Below are positions 43,273 through 53,144 of a DNA stretch of 64,000 nt, one piece after another; position 1 is the stretch's first letter, and each line of letters begins with the position of its first letter. The DNA is from AP-15 sp963747735 (GTDB taxonomy: Bacteria; Pseudomonadota; Alphaproteobacteria; ATCC43930; CGMCC-115725), in NCBI GenBank assembly GCA_963747735.1, contig CAVVGE010000026.1, forward strand, positions 55,081-119,080, in the 5' to 3' direction. A program made the position numbers and the translations under genes. The notes under the pieces were generated by a model. The model worked only from the letters and a program-made list of their open reading frames with translations. It did not search any database and was not told the DNA's origin.

Positions 43273-46200
43273 TCATAGCGAGCGGCCGAGCGCTTGGCGC
43301 AGCCGGCGCGCGGCGACGATCAAGAGCGCCAGATCGGCGCCGGCGCTGGCGCTCAATTCGCGAGAGACGGCTTCCGCCGGGTCGAGATCGGCGGCATGCG
43401 CAGCAGCCCAGGCGGCGGTCGGATCGGGCGCGCCGGCCTCTTCGCTCGCCAGGACGCGCCCGGCGAGGTCGGCTTGCAGCGCCCAGAGATCGTCGAGGAC
43501 GACATCGATGGCGAGCTTTTGCCATTGGGTCTCGACCGGCAGTCCGCGGGCAGCCGCGCGCATCTGGTAGAGGCGAAAGCGCTCCCCTGACGCCGTAATA
43601 TACCCGAGCTGCGCGTTCGAGCGGCTGCGCCGCCGTTTCGGCCAGCTCGGCGATGTCGAGCGCCGGTTCAAGAAACATCATCGCGCCGATTTGTGCGGCG
43701 AGCGCATCGGGCACACCCGCCGAGCTGAAATGCAGCGCGCGGGCAGCGGCAATGCCGCCATCGCGCGGCGGCAGCAACGACGGGAGTGCGGCAGCGAGCG
43801 CCGCGACGTTCGGCCCCAGCCGCGCCCGGTCGCCGGCGATGTCGAGGCGCCGATGCTGCAATAGCCAGATCGTGGCGTGCTCGACGACCAGCGAAATTTC
43901 GATCAGCATCTCGGTCTGCACCCGTGCCGCGGCCTTGCCGTCGAGCGCCTCGATCTCGGCCCAAAGCCGCGGCAAATCGAAAATTTCGCGCATGATCAGA
44001 AAAGCGCGCGCGACATCGGGCGCAGCACAACCGGTGCGCGCCCACACGGTGGAGACAAAGCCGATGCCGGTGCGATTGACGAGGTTGTTGGTTACCGAGG
44101 TCGCGATGATCTCGCGGCGCAACGGATGGGTCGGGATTTGCGGCCCGAGCCGGTCGCGCAGCACCGCAGGGAAATAGCGGGCGAGCTCGTCCGCGAGGTC
44201 GGGCGCGTCGGGCAAATCGGAGGCCAGCAATTCGTCGTCGAGCGCCATCTTGGCATAAGCCAGCAGCACCGCCAGCTCGGGCCGGGTCAACCCGCGATGC
44301 TGCGCCGCACGAGTCCGCCAGCTCCTCGTCGTCGGGAAGAAACTCGAGCGCCCGGTCGAGGCGGCCCGCCCGTTCGAGCTCGCGGATCAGCCGCACCTGC
44401 CGGTCGAGGAAAGCGACGCCGTGCGCCTCGGCAACCGACAGCGCTTCGCCCTGCAGATAGTTGTCGCGCAACACGAGGGCCGCGACCTCGCCGGTCATGG
44501 CATGCAGCAGCGGCAGGCGTTCCTCGGCCGACAACGCGCCGATGGCGATCGCGCGGTCGATCAGGATCTTGAGGTTGACCTCGTGATCCGAGGTATCGAC
44601 TCCCGCAGAATTGTCGATCGCGTCGGTGTCGATGCGGCCGCCGGCGAGCGCATAGGCGATGCGGCCGCGCTCGGTCACCCCGAGATTGGCGCCCTCGCCC
44701 ACCACCTTTGCCCGGACCTCGGTGCTGTCGATGCGCAGCGCGTCGTTGGCGCGGTCGCCGATTTCGCCGTGCCGCTCCTGCGGCGCCTTTACAAAAGTGC
44801 CGATGCCGCCGAACCAGAGGAGATCGACCGGCGCGCCGAGCAATTTGCGGATCAGCTCGGCGGGTGTGAGCCGATCGGCCTCGATCCCGAAAAGGCGCTT
44901 CATCTCGGCGCTGACCGGCACCGATTTGGCGCCGCGGTCGAAGACGCCGCCGCCGGGTGAGATCAGCGCCGCGCTGTAATCGGCCCAGCTCGAACGCGGC
45001 AACCGAAACAGCCGCTCGCGCTCGGCAAAGCCCCGCTCCGGGATCGGGGTCCGGATCGACAAAGACATGGCGGTGGTCGAACGCGCCGACGAGCCGCAAA
45101 CGCCGCGACATCAGCATGCCGTTGCCGAACACGTCGCCCGACATGTCGCCGACGCCGACGACGGTCGGGTCGCTCGTCTCGATATCACGGCCGAGCTCGC
45201 GGAAATGGCGCTTGACCAGCTCCCAGGCGCCGCGCGCGGTAATGCCCATCCCCTTGTGGTCGTAGCCGGCCGAGCCGCCCGAGGCGAAGGCATCGCCGAG
45301 CCAGAAGCCGTATTCCTCGGCGATCGCGTTGGCGTAATCGGAGAAGGCCGCGGTCCCCTTGTCGGCGGCGACGACGAGGTAGGGATCGTCGCCGTCATGG
45401 CGGACGACGCGCGGCGGCGGCACGATGCGATGCCCGCCCCCGGCGCTCTCGGCAGCACTGTCGGCGACGATATTGTCGGTCAGGTCGAGGAGGCCGCGGA
45501 TCAGGATCTTGTAGCACTCGACACCTTCGGCACCGAGCTGGTCGCGCGCCGGCGGCGGCCGTTTGACGACAAACCCGCCTTTCGCCCCGACCGGGACGAT
45601 GACCGCGTTCTTGACCGTCTGCGCCTTCATCAGCCCCAGGATTTCGGTGCGGAAATCCTCCTTGCGGTCGGACCAGCGGATGCCGCCGCGGGCGACCTTG
45701 CCGGCGCGCATATGCACGCCCTCGACGCGCGGGCTGTAGACGTAGATTTCAAAGAGCGGGCGCGGCAACGGCAGCAAATCGAGGGTGCTGCTCGCGAGCT
45801 TGACCGTGACATAGGGTTTGGGGCCGCCTGACGGCAGCATTTGGTAGTAGTTGGTGCGGACCGTCTTCAGGACCAGCGTCAGATAGCTGCGCAGGATGCG
45901 GTCTTCGTCGAGGCTCGCCACCGCGTCGAGCGCGTGGTCGATCGCCTGGATTTCGGCGACCGCGGCGAGCGACCGATCGAGCGTAGAATCGGGGTCGAAG
46001 CGGATTTCGAACAGGCGGACGAGGCGCCGGGCGAGCGCCGGATGGCCGCCGAGCGCATCTTCCATATAGGCCTGGCTGAACGCCGTCCCGGCTTGCCGCA
46101 GCACCTTGGCGTAGAGCCGCAGCAAGGCTGCCTGGCGCGCCGAGATGCCGGCGGCGAGGATCAGCCGGTTGAACCCGTCGTTTTCGACCCGGCCGGTCCA

Positions 46201-48136
46201 GATCGCGACGAGCGCGTCTTCGAACCGCTCTCGCGCCCGTTCGCTCGGCTCGGCCGCGGCGGTGGCGCCGGCGAGCTGGAATTCGTCGATCCAGACGGTC
46301 TCGCCATCGGCGCAATCGATCCGGAACGGCTCCTCGGCGACCACGCGCAGACCGAGGTTTTCGAGGATCGGCAGCACATCGGACAGGACGACCGGCTCGC
46401 TGGCGCGGTAGAGCCGCAACCCGCGCGCCCCGCCCTCGGCCGGCGGATGCAGCGAGACTTCGAGCGGCGATCCGGCGCGCACAGCCTCGATCCGGCGCAG
46501 ATCGGCGATCGCCTGGCCGATGCCGGTGCGCGCCTGGTAGGCGGCCGGGAACGGCCGCAGGCGGCGCAATTTCTCGATTGCCTCGGCCTCGCCGAATTCG
46601 GCGACGGCGGCGGTTTCGAGCCGGTCGCTCCAGCTCCTGCCGGCCTCGGCGAGCTGGCGCTCGACGAGCGCGGCATCGGCCGCCCCCACGGCACCCCGCC
46701 GGGTGCGGATGATGAACTGGACGCGGGCCAGCACCGAATCGTCGAGATGGGTGAAAAATGCCGAAAGCCGCCCGGCGAAAGCCTCTTCGAGGATCGCCGC
46801 AAAGCGTTGGCGCAATTGCGTGTCGTAACGCTCGCGCGGCACATAGACGAGGCAGGAGACAAAACGTTCGAGCGGGTCGCGGCGGACAAAGAGCGCGATG
46901 CGCTGGCGCTCTTGCAGATCGAGAATCCCGGTGACCGTGTCGAAAAGCTGATCCTGATCGGCCTGAAACAGCTCGTCGCGCGGCAGCGTGTCGAGGATGT
47001 GCAACAACGCCCGGCCGTCATGGCTCGACGGCGACAGCCCGGTGCGCTCGACGATGTAGCGCACCTTCTGACGCAGCAGCGGGATGGCGCTCGGGTTGCG
47101 GCTGTAGGCGTTCGAAGTGAACAGGCCGAGGAACAGCCGGATGCCGACCACCGCGCCATCCGCCCCGAACCGGCGCAGGCCGATCGCGTCCATATGGGCG
47201 GAGCGGTGCACGGTGGCGCGGCGGTTCGATTTGCTGATTACGACGAGCGCGCGGCGCCGCACAAAATCCTGCACGTCCGCCGGCAGCGCGGACAGGTTGC
47301 GCAGCCCGCCGAAGATCGGATATTCGGGGTCGCGCAAGATCCCGAGCGCCGGTTGCGCCGGCTCGGCGGCACCCTCGAAATCGTATTCGCGAAAGCCGAG
47401 AAAGGTCAGGTTGTCGTCGTCGAGCCAGCGCAGGAATTCCTGCACCTCGGCAAGCTCGGCCGGCGGCACCGGCGGGGCGGGCGCGAGCGACAGCTCGTCG
47501 AGCAGCGCGTGCAGCACCCGTCGCATCGGCTGCCAGTCTTGGACGACGGCCCGCACATCGACGAGCACCGCCGCCAATGTCTCGGCCAGGCGAGCGAGGC
47601 CGGCCGGGTCGGCTTCGCGGGTGATCTCGATCTGCATCCAGGATTCGCGCAAGCCCGCGGCGCTATCGTCGAGCAATTCGCCGAGCCGGCCATCGGCGCC
47701 GCGCGCAACCCCCAGGACCGGGTGGATGACGAGATGGACGACGCGGCCGCCGGCGTTGATCGCTCCGGTCACCGAGTTCGACGAGAAACGCCATATCGTC
47801 GTTGGCGATCTCGACGATCGTATGCGGCGAGGCCCAGCCATCGGCGGCGAGATCGGGGTTGTAAACCCGGATCTTCGCCTGGCCGGGGCGGCGGCGCCCG
47901 GCAAAGCGCCAGAGCGACAGCGCCGCGCCGGCGAGGTCGCGCGGGCTGCGTGCGGCGACGTCGATGGCGGGGACGTGCCGGTAGAACTCGGCGATGACGC
48001 GGTCGGCGCCGGGCCGCGCGACCATATCGACCGAGGCAGCCGCGAGCGCTGCCGCCTTGGCGACGAGCTTTGCCTTTTTTGCCTCTCCCGGTCTTGTCGC
48101 CGTCTGCGGCTGTACCAGCTCGATCGTGTTCGCCAT
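43273..48136 (-). pseudogene. gdhB: NAD-specific glutamate dehydrogenase (large, about 1,600 aa), four +1 frameshifts
   Basis: This is a full-length L_180-class GDH by content: the N-terminal region from MANTIELVQPQ, the ACT-like and helical domains, and the catalytic core with RWSDRKEDFRTEILGLMKAQ, VIVPVGAKGGFVVKR, VGVGDMSGDVFGNGML and LLWFGGIGTFVKA. A C-terminal region ends in VAARRLRQALGRSL. The frame changes four times, near 47778, 45040, 44312 and 43588, each explained by one extra base. Protein similarity continues smoothly across every break. Either the gene is recently inactivated or the bases are sequencing insertions. It deaminates glutamate to 2-oxoglutarate. It lies between the symporter fusion and a CHASE2 cyclase. 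Confidence 0.85.
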
Positions 48137-48276
48137 CCGGCCCCTGGCGCATCCGAAACCGCCCAACCGACGGCGCGATGGCCGAACACTGGCGGCTATG
48201 ACGCGTCCCGGCAAGCTGTTTGGCGGGGGCGAGGAATGTGGAATTCAGGGCCGGCTTGCGCAAAGATACGGCGGAG

Positions 48277-50523
48277 ATGATCCGGATATTGTTGCCCGCC
48301 GGGATGCGGATTCCGGGGTTTCTTCGCCGCGGTGCGATCTATTTGCTGCCGCTGGCGGTGCTGCTGGCGGCGATCGCCGCCCGCGTGGCGGCACCCGATC
48401 TGCTCGATCGCCTATCTCTGATCTGCTTTGATTTTTACCAGCGCGCATCGCCGCGCGCACCGGGCAACGCGCCGATCCGCATCGTCGACATCGACGACAA
48501 GAGCCTCGCCAAGATCGGCCAATGGCCGTGGCCGCGCACGACCGTGGCCGAGCTTCTCGACAAGCTGGGGAAGGCCGGGGCCGCGGTCGTCGCCTTCGAC
48601 ATCGATTTTGCCGAGCCCGACCGCACCTCGCCCAGGATGCTGCTGCCGCTGCTGTCGCAGAACCACTCCGGCGAAGCCGAAATCGGCAAGCTGCTGGCGG
48701 CCCTGCCCGACCCCGACCAGCGCTTGGCGGCGGCGATGCGGACCGTGCCGACGGTCACCGGGTTCATCCTCTCCGACCACGGCGAAACCCGGCCGCCCGC
48801 GGCAAAAGCGGGGTTCGCCTTTGCCGGCGACGACCCGCTCGGCCATGTCGGCGAATTCCCCACGGCAATTTCCGACCTGCCGGTGCTGGAGCAAGCCGCC
48901 GCCGGAAACGGGTTTCTCAATCAGTCCGTCGATTGGGACGATGTCGTGCGCCGTGTGCCGCTGATCCTGAAATTCCGCGGCAAGCCCTACCCGTCGCTCG
49001 ACGCCGAGGCGCTGCGGCTGGCATTGGGGGCATCGACCTATATCGGCCGCGCCGCCGGCGCCAATGGCGAGCGCAATTTTGGCGAAAGCACCGGCTTGAC
49101 CGCGATCCGCATCGGCCGGCTGACCGTGCCGACCGACGCCGCCGGACGGGTTTGGCTGCACTACGCGCCGCGCCAGCCCGACCGCACGATTTCGGCGGCC
49201 GATGTGCTGGCCGGCAATTTCGACCGCAGCATTTTCGACGGGCATATCGTGCTGGTCGGTACCTCGGCCGCCGGCATCATCAACGATCTGCAGGCGACGC
49301 CGATCGGCCCCGCCATGCCGGGGGTCGATATCCATGCCCAGCTGCTCGACGAAATCCTCCAAGGCGTGTTTCTGTCGCGGCCCGATTGGGCGGTCGGGGC
49401 GGAGATCCTGTTCGCGCTTTTGGTCGGCGCCGCACTGATCTTTGTCTTGCCGCGGATCGGCGCCTTGTTGAGCGCGATCCTCGGCGGCGCGTCGGCGGCG
49501 CTCGCTTTCGGCCTCTCCTGGCTCGCCTTCAAACATCTGAGCTGGCTGATCGACCCGGTCTACCCGTGGGTCGTCATCACGATCGTCTATCTGGTGGCGA
49601 CCCTTCTCGGCTATTTGCGGACCGAGGCGCGCCAGCGCGAAATCCGCAGTGCGTTCTCGCGCTATATGTCGCCGCATTACGTCGAGGAGCTGGCGGCGCA
49701 CCCGGAAAGGCTCGTCCTCGGCGGCGAGACCCGCGACATGACGATCATGTTTTGCGACATCCGCAACTTCACCAGCATGGCGGAAGGCATGGATGCGCAC
49801 ACGCTGACGCATTTCATGAACAGCTTTTTGTCGCCGATGACCGAGATCATCACCGAGCACAAGGGCACCATCGACAAATACATCGGCGATTGCGTCATGG
49901 CGTTCTGGAATGCGCCGCTCGACGACCCCGACCACGCCAAGAACGCGGTTCGCGCGGCCCAGGCGATGCGCCGCCAGCTGATCACGCTCAATCGCGGCTG
50001 GGAGGCCGAAGCGAAGGCAGCCGGCAAGCCGTTTCGGCCGGTCCGGATCGGCATCGGCCTCAACAGCGGCGAATGCTGTGTCGGCAATTTCGGCTCGGAG
50101 CAGCATTTCGACTATTCGCTGCTCGGCGACCCGGTCAACCTCGCCTCGCGTCTCGAAAGCCTCGGCAAGGTCTATGGCATCGATCTGGTGATCGGCGAAG
50201 AGACCGCGATTCGCCTCGACGACCCGGCGCTGATCGAGGTCGATCTCGTCGCGGTCAAGGGCAAGTCCCAGGCCGGCCATGTCTACACGTTGCCGCCCGA
50301 GCGAATCGAGGAGGCGGATTTCGCCGTCCGGCACCGCGCGCTGCTCGGCGCCTATCGCGGTCAGGATTGGGCAGCCGCGCTGGGCTTGCTCGACGACGGC
50401 CGGCTCGCCGCGGCGCGCCACCTCGCGCCGGTTTACCAGCTTTACCGCCGCCGCATCGCCCATTTCCAATCCGACGCTCCGCCCGCCGGCTGGGACGGGG
50501 TGTTCACCGCCGAAGAAAAATGA
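48277..50523 (+). CDS. CHASE2-domain adenylate/guanylate cyclase
   Basis: This protein of about 750 residues has an N-terminal membrane anchor (GAIYLLPLAVLLAAIAARVA), an extracytoplasmic CHASE2 sensor (FDIDFAEPDR, LPVLEQAAAGNGFLNQSVDW, VLVGTSAAGIINDLQATPIG), three membrane helices (about 375-440) and a class III cyclase domain. The cyclase has the metal-binding MFCDIRNFTSMAEGMDAHTL and IDKYIGDCVMAFWNAPLDDP, NSGECCVGNFGSEQHFDYSL and GDPVNLASRLE. The nucleotide specificity cannot be decided. The start is uncertain: ATG at 48277 is favoured over TTG at 48220 and ATG at 48304. Confidence 0.9.
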   Translation: MIRILLPAGMRIPGFLRRGAIYLLPLAVLLAAIAARVAAPDLLDRLSLICFDFYQRASPRAPGNAPIRIVDIDDKSLAKIGQWPWPRTTVAELLDKLGKAGAAVVAFDIDFAEPDRTSPRMLLPLLSQNHSGEAEIGKLLAALPDPDQRLAAAMRTVPTVTGFILSDHGETRPPAAKAGFAFAGDDPLGHVGEFPTAISDLPVLEQAAAGNGFLNQSVDWDDVVRRVPLILKFRGKPYPSLDAEALRLALGASTYIGRAAGANGERNFGESTGLTAIRIGRLTVPTDAAGRVWLHYAPRQPDRTISAADVLAGNFDRSIFDGHIVLVGTSAAGIINDLQATPIGPAMPGVDIHAQLLDEILQGVFLSRPDWAVGAEILFALLVGAALIFVLPRIGALLSAILGGASAALAFGLSWLAFKHLSWLIDPVYPWVVITIVYLVATLLGYLRTEARQREIRSAFSRYMSPHYVEELAAHPERLVLGGETRDMTIMFCDIRNFTSMAEGMDAHTLTHFMNSFLSPMTEIITEHKGTIDKYIGDCVMAFWNAPLDDPDHAKNAVRAAQAMRRQLITLNRGWEAEAKAAGKPFRPVRIGIGLNSGECCVGNFGSEQHFDYSLLGDPVNLASRLESLGKVYGIDLVIGEETAIRLDDPALIEVDLVAVKGKSQAGHVYTLPPERIEEADFAVRHRALLGAYRGQDWAAALGLLDDGRLAAARHLAPVYQLYRRRIAHFQSDAPPAGWDGVFTAEEK

Positions 50524-50676
50524 TTAATGCGGTGGATAAACCACGATTTGTGTCAGATCGTAACAAAATTGACTTTATTTGAAGGATTGCCTCCGCGATA
50601 ATCTGATCGACGGGAGCAGAAGCCATCGGGGACCAGACCCGCCAGGGCGGCCGGTGCCGCTCAAGGAGTGCTGCGG

Positions 50677-50880
50677 ATGAGCATGATGGAATTTCGGGTG
50701 TGCCGGCACGGCCGCGAGGCGCGCTGGGTGGTGACACTCGGAAATTCGGTTTACGGCGCCTATCTCGACAAGGAGCAAGCGGTGCTCGACGCGGTCGATG
50801 CGGCACGCGACGCGCTCCAAGCCGGCCGCGAAGCGCAGGTCTGGGTCCGCGACCGCGCCACCGCCGACCGCGTGTTCTGA
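50677..50880 (+). CDS. small DUF2188-like protein
   Basis: This 67-residue protein (MSMMEFRVCRHGREARWVVT, YGAYLDKEQAVLDAVDAARD, GREAQVWVRDRATADRVF) resembles the DUF2188/short beta-alpha family that reads a parental strand and a helix. AAGGAG lies 8 bp before the ATG. Its last nine codons and stop are tandemly duplicated in the DNA downstream. Function unknown. Confidence 0.65.
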   Translation: MSMMEFRVCRHGREARWVVTLGNSVYGAYLDKEQAVLDAVDAARDALQAGREAQVWVRDRATADRVF

Positions 50881-50920
50881 CGCGGCACCGCCGACCGGGT
50901 GTTCTGAACGCGGCACCGCC
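50854..50920. repeat. 27-bp tandem duplication covering a stop codon
   Basis: Units at 50854-50880 and 50881-50907 differ by two bases (each ends GTGTTCTGA), followed by a 12-base partial third unit. The second unit repeats the last eight codons and stop of the upstream gene in frame, so read-through would add RGTADRVF and stop again. Confidence 0.85.
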
Positions 50921-50941
50921 TGTAGCGAGGCACAGCAAAGC

Positions 50942-52207
50942 TCAGTCGAGGTCGGCGAGCATTGCGGCGGTGACGAGGGTGACGCCGCCGTCGCTGCGGT
51001 AAAAGCGCTTGGCGTCGAGCACCGGGTCTTCGCCGACCACCAGCCCTTCCGGAATATGGCAGCCGCGGTCGATCACGACCTTGGTCAACCGCGCACGGCG
51101 GCCGACATCGACATCGGGGAGCAGCACCGCCTCGCGCATCTGCGCATAGGAATTGACCCGGCAATTCGAGAACAACAACGAGCGCCTGACCGTGGCGCCC
51201 GACACGATGCAGCCGCCAGACACCATCGAATCGACCGCCATGCCGCGCCGCTCATCGTCGTCGAACACAAATTTCGCCGGCGGGAATTGCTGCTGGTAGG
51301 ACCAGATCGGCCAATAGGGATCGTAGATGTCGAGCGACGGCACCGGCATGACGAGATCGAGATTGGCCGCCCAATAGGCATCGATCGTGCCGACATCGCG
51401 CCAGTAAGGCTCCGCCTCCGGAGTGGTCTTGACGCAGCTGTCCTCAAAGGAATGGGCGACGGCGAGCCCGCGGCCGACCAGGCTCGGGATGATGTCCCGG
51501 CCGAAATCGTGGCTCGACGACGGGTCGCGATGGTCGCGCTCGAGCTCGGCATAAAGAAAATCGGCGGTGAAGGCATAAACCCCCATGCTGGCCAATGCCC
51601 GGTCGGGCTTGCCGGCCATCGCCGGCGCGTTTGGCGATTTTTCGTGGAAATCGATGATGCGCATCGAATCGTCGACCGCCATCACGCCCAGCTCAGAGGC
51701 TTCGGCGAGCGGCACCTCGATGCAGGCGACCGTGCAATCCGCACCCTTTTGGAAATGATCGAACAACAGGTTCGAATAATCCATCTTGTAGATGTGGTCG
51801 CCGGCCAAGACGACGAAGTAGCGCGGGCCGGCGGCGCGCAGGATGTCGAAATTCTGGTACACCGCGTCGGCGGTGCCGCGATACCAGGTGGCCTCGTCGA
51901 GCCGCTGCTGCGCCGGCAGGAGATCGAGAAACTCGTTCATCTCCGGGCGCAAGAACGACCAGCCCATCTGCAGGTGCCGCAACAGGCTGTGCGCCTTGTA
52001 CTGGGTCAGGACGGCGATGCGCCGGACCCCGGAATTGAGGCAGTTCGACAATGTAAAGTCGATGATGCGGAACTTGCCGCCGAAAAACACCGCCGGCTTG
52101 GCGCGCCGGTCGGTCAGCTGCTTCAGCCGGCTGCCGCGGCCGCCGGCGAGAACGAGGGCGAGCGCCTGTCGCGCCAGCCTCTCTTGAACGCGCGCGCCCG
52201 CCAGCAT
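50942..52207 (-). CDS. glgC: glucose-1-phosphate adenylyltransferase
   Basis: This 421-residue ADP-glucose pyrophosphorylase has LALVLAGGRGSRLKQLTDRR with RAKPAVFFGGKFRIIDFTLS at the N-terminus, the substrate loop WYRGTADAVYQN, VVLAGDHIYKMDY and a C-terminal left-handed beta-helix (VSGGCIVSGATVRRSLLFSN). It makes ADP-glucose for glycogen. The ATG at 52207 follows AAAGGAGAAC. It is a single gene here; no other glg genes are next to it. Confidence 0.96.
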   Translation of the reverse strand: MLAGARVQERLARQALALVLAGGRGSRLKQLTDRRAKPAVFFGGKFRIIDFTLSNCLNSGVRRIAVLTQYKAHSLLRHLQMGWSFLRPEMNEFLDLLPAQQRLDEATWYRGTADAVYQNFDILRAAGPRYFVVLAGDHIYKMDYSNLLFDHFQKGADCTVACIEVPLAEASELGVMAVDDSMRIIDFHEKSPNAPAMAGKPDRALASMGVYAFTADFLYAELERDHRDPSSSHDFGRDIIPSLVGRGLAVAHSFEDSCVKTTPEAEPYWRDVGTIDAYWAANLDLVMPVPSLDIYDPYWPIWSYQQQFPPAKFVFDDDERRGMAVDSMVSGGCIVSGATVRRSLLFSNCRVNSYAQMREAVLLPDVDVGRRARLTKVVIDRGCHIPEGLVVGEDPVLDAKRFYRSDGGVTLVTAAMLADLD

Positions 52208-52374
52208 CTCGTTCTCCTTTGGCCGAGCCGCGTCGCCACGCGGCGGTTGGACAATATCACCCGGCCGTGAACGGCGTATGGCCGCGGTCAGTCCCGCCAC
52301 CGCATAAAATCCCGGGCTGCCCGGTCTCGCCGGTCGACCCGCGGGGCGAAGGACGGCGCGGCAGCGCGATGCCG

Positions 52375-52908
52375 TTATCGCACGAGATCGAGAATCCGCC
52401 GCAGCCGCGGGTCCTCGGCCGTCCCCAGCCATTCGAAAAGGACCATCTCGGTGGTCACGATCTCGGCGCCGTTGCGCTCCATGCGACGCAGCGCGGTCTC
52501 CTTGCTTTCGGCGCGGCGCGAGCCCATCGCATCGCGCACCGCAAAAATCCGCCGCCCCGCCTTTAGCAAGCCCAGCACCGTCTGCAGCACGCAGACATGG
52601 GTTTCGCACCCGGCGACGATCAAATCGGGCCGGTCCGGCAACGCGGCGAGAAAGCCCGGCATGCGGCACGCGTCGAACGTCATCTTGTGCGCCAGATGCG
52701 CCGCGTCGGGGCGCAGCTCCGGCACCGTGCCGCCGAGGCCGCGGGCGTTCTGCTCGGTGAACAGGATCGGCACCTCGAGCATCCCGGCGGCGTCGATCAG
52801 GCGCTGCGCATTGGCCACGGCCGCGGCGCCCTCCTCGATCGCCGGCATCAGCCGCGCCTGAAAATCGACCACCAGGAGGGCAGAGCGCTCGCGCTCGATC
52901 ACCGGCAT
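52375..52908 (-). CDS. isochorismatase-family cysteine hydrolase
   Basis: This 177-residue hydrolase has the family triad Asp15 (LLVVDFQARL), Lys75 (LAHKMTFDACR) and Cys106 (GCETHVCVLQT) and is of the short YcaC-like type. Substrate unknown; relatives act on nicotinamide, N-carbamoyl compounds or isochorismate. It is separated from the dehydrogenase gene upstream by a 236-bp gap with a hairpin. Confidence 0.9.
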   Translation of the reverse strand: MPVIERERSALLVVDFQARLMPAIEEGAAAVANAQRLIDAAGMLEVPILFTEQNARGLGGTVPELRPDAAHLAHKMTFDACRMPGFLAALPDRPDLIVAGCETHVCVLQTVLGLLKAGRRIFAVRDAMGSRRAESKETALRRMERNGAEIVTTEMVLFEWLGTAEDPRLRRILDLVR

Positions 52909-53023
52909 GTCTTTGGCCCTTCACGCGTCCTCGGCTTGGGTGAGCTTAGCAGCTCACGCAGCATGCTGAAAAATGCCGCTTGCCTCCGTGAGCACCCTTC
53001 GAGACGGCCCGCATGTCCCGAGG

Positions 53024-53041
53024 GGCCGCCATCAGGCGGCC
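53024..53041 (-). terminator. hairpin downstream of the succinate-semialdehyde dehydrogenase gene
   Basis: GGCCGCC-ATCA-GGCGGCC, a perfect 7-bp stem with a 4-base loop, lies about 105 bp after the gabD stop on the minus strand. No T-run follows. The bases between the stop and the hairpin can be read as an acidic helical peptide tail (EEQAAIDEGIAEEPASQEEV) resembling the end of a small antitoxin-like protein, but no complete gene is present. Confidence 0.4.
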
Positions 53042-53144
53042 GTACGCCAGAGCGCTGCGAAAGCCGCTTTGACCTCCTCTTGGCTCGCAGGCTCCTCGGC
53101 AATCCCCTCGTCGATCGCAGCCTGTTCTTCCGTCTTCTGGTGCT

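Noticed and set aside
45841..47997. Long open frame on the plus strand opposite the GDH gene (about 700 codons)
   Set aside because: Antisense shadow of NAD-GDH; no recognisable domain.
43273..48136. Programmed +1 frameshifting in NAD-GDH
   Set aside because: The four sites share no slippery sequence or stop-codon context, and four recoding events in one gene are not known to me. Sequence error or mutation is simpler.
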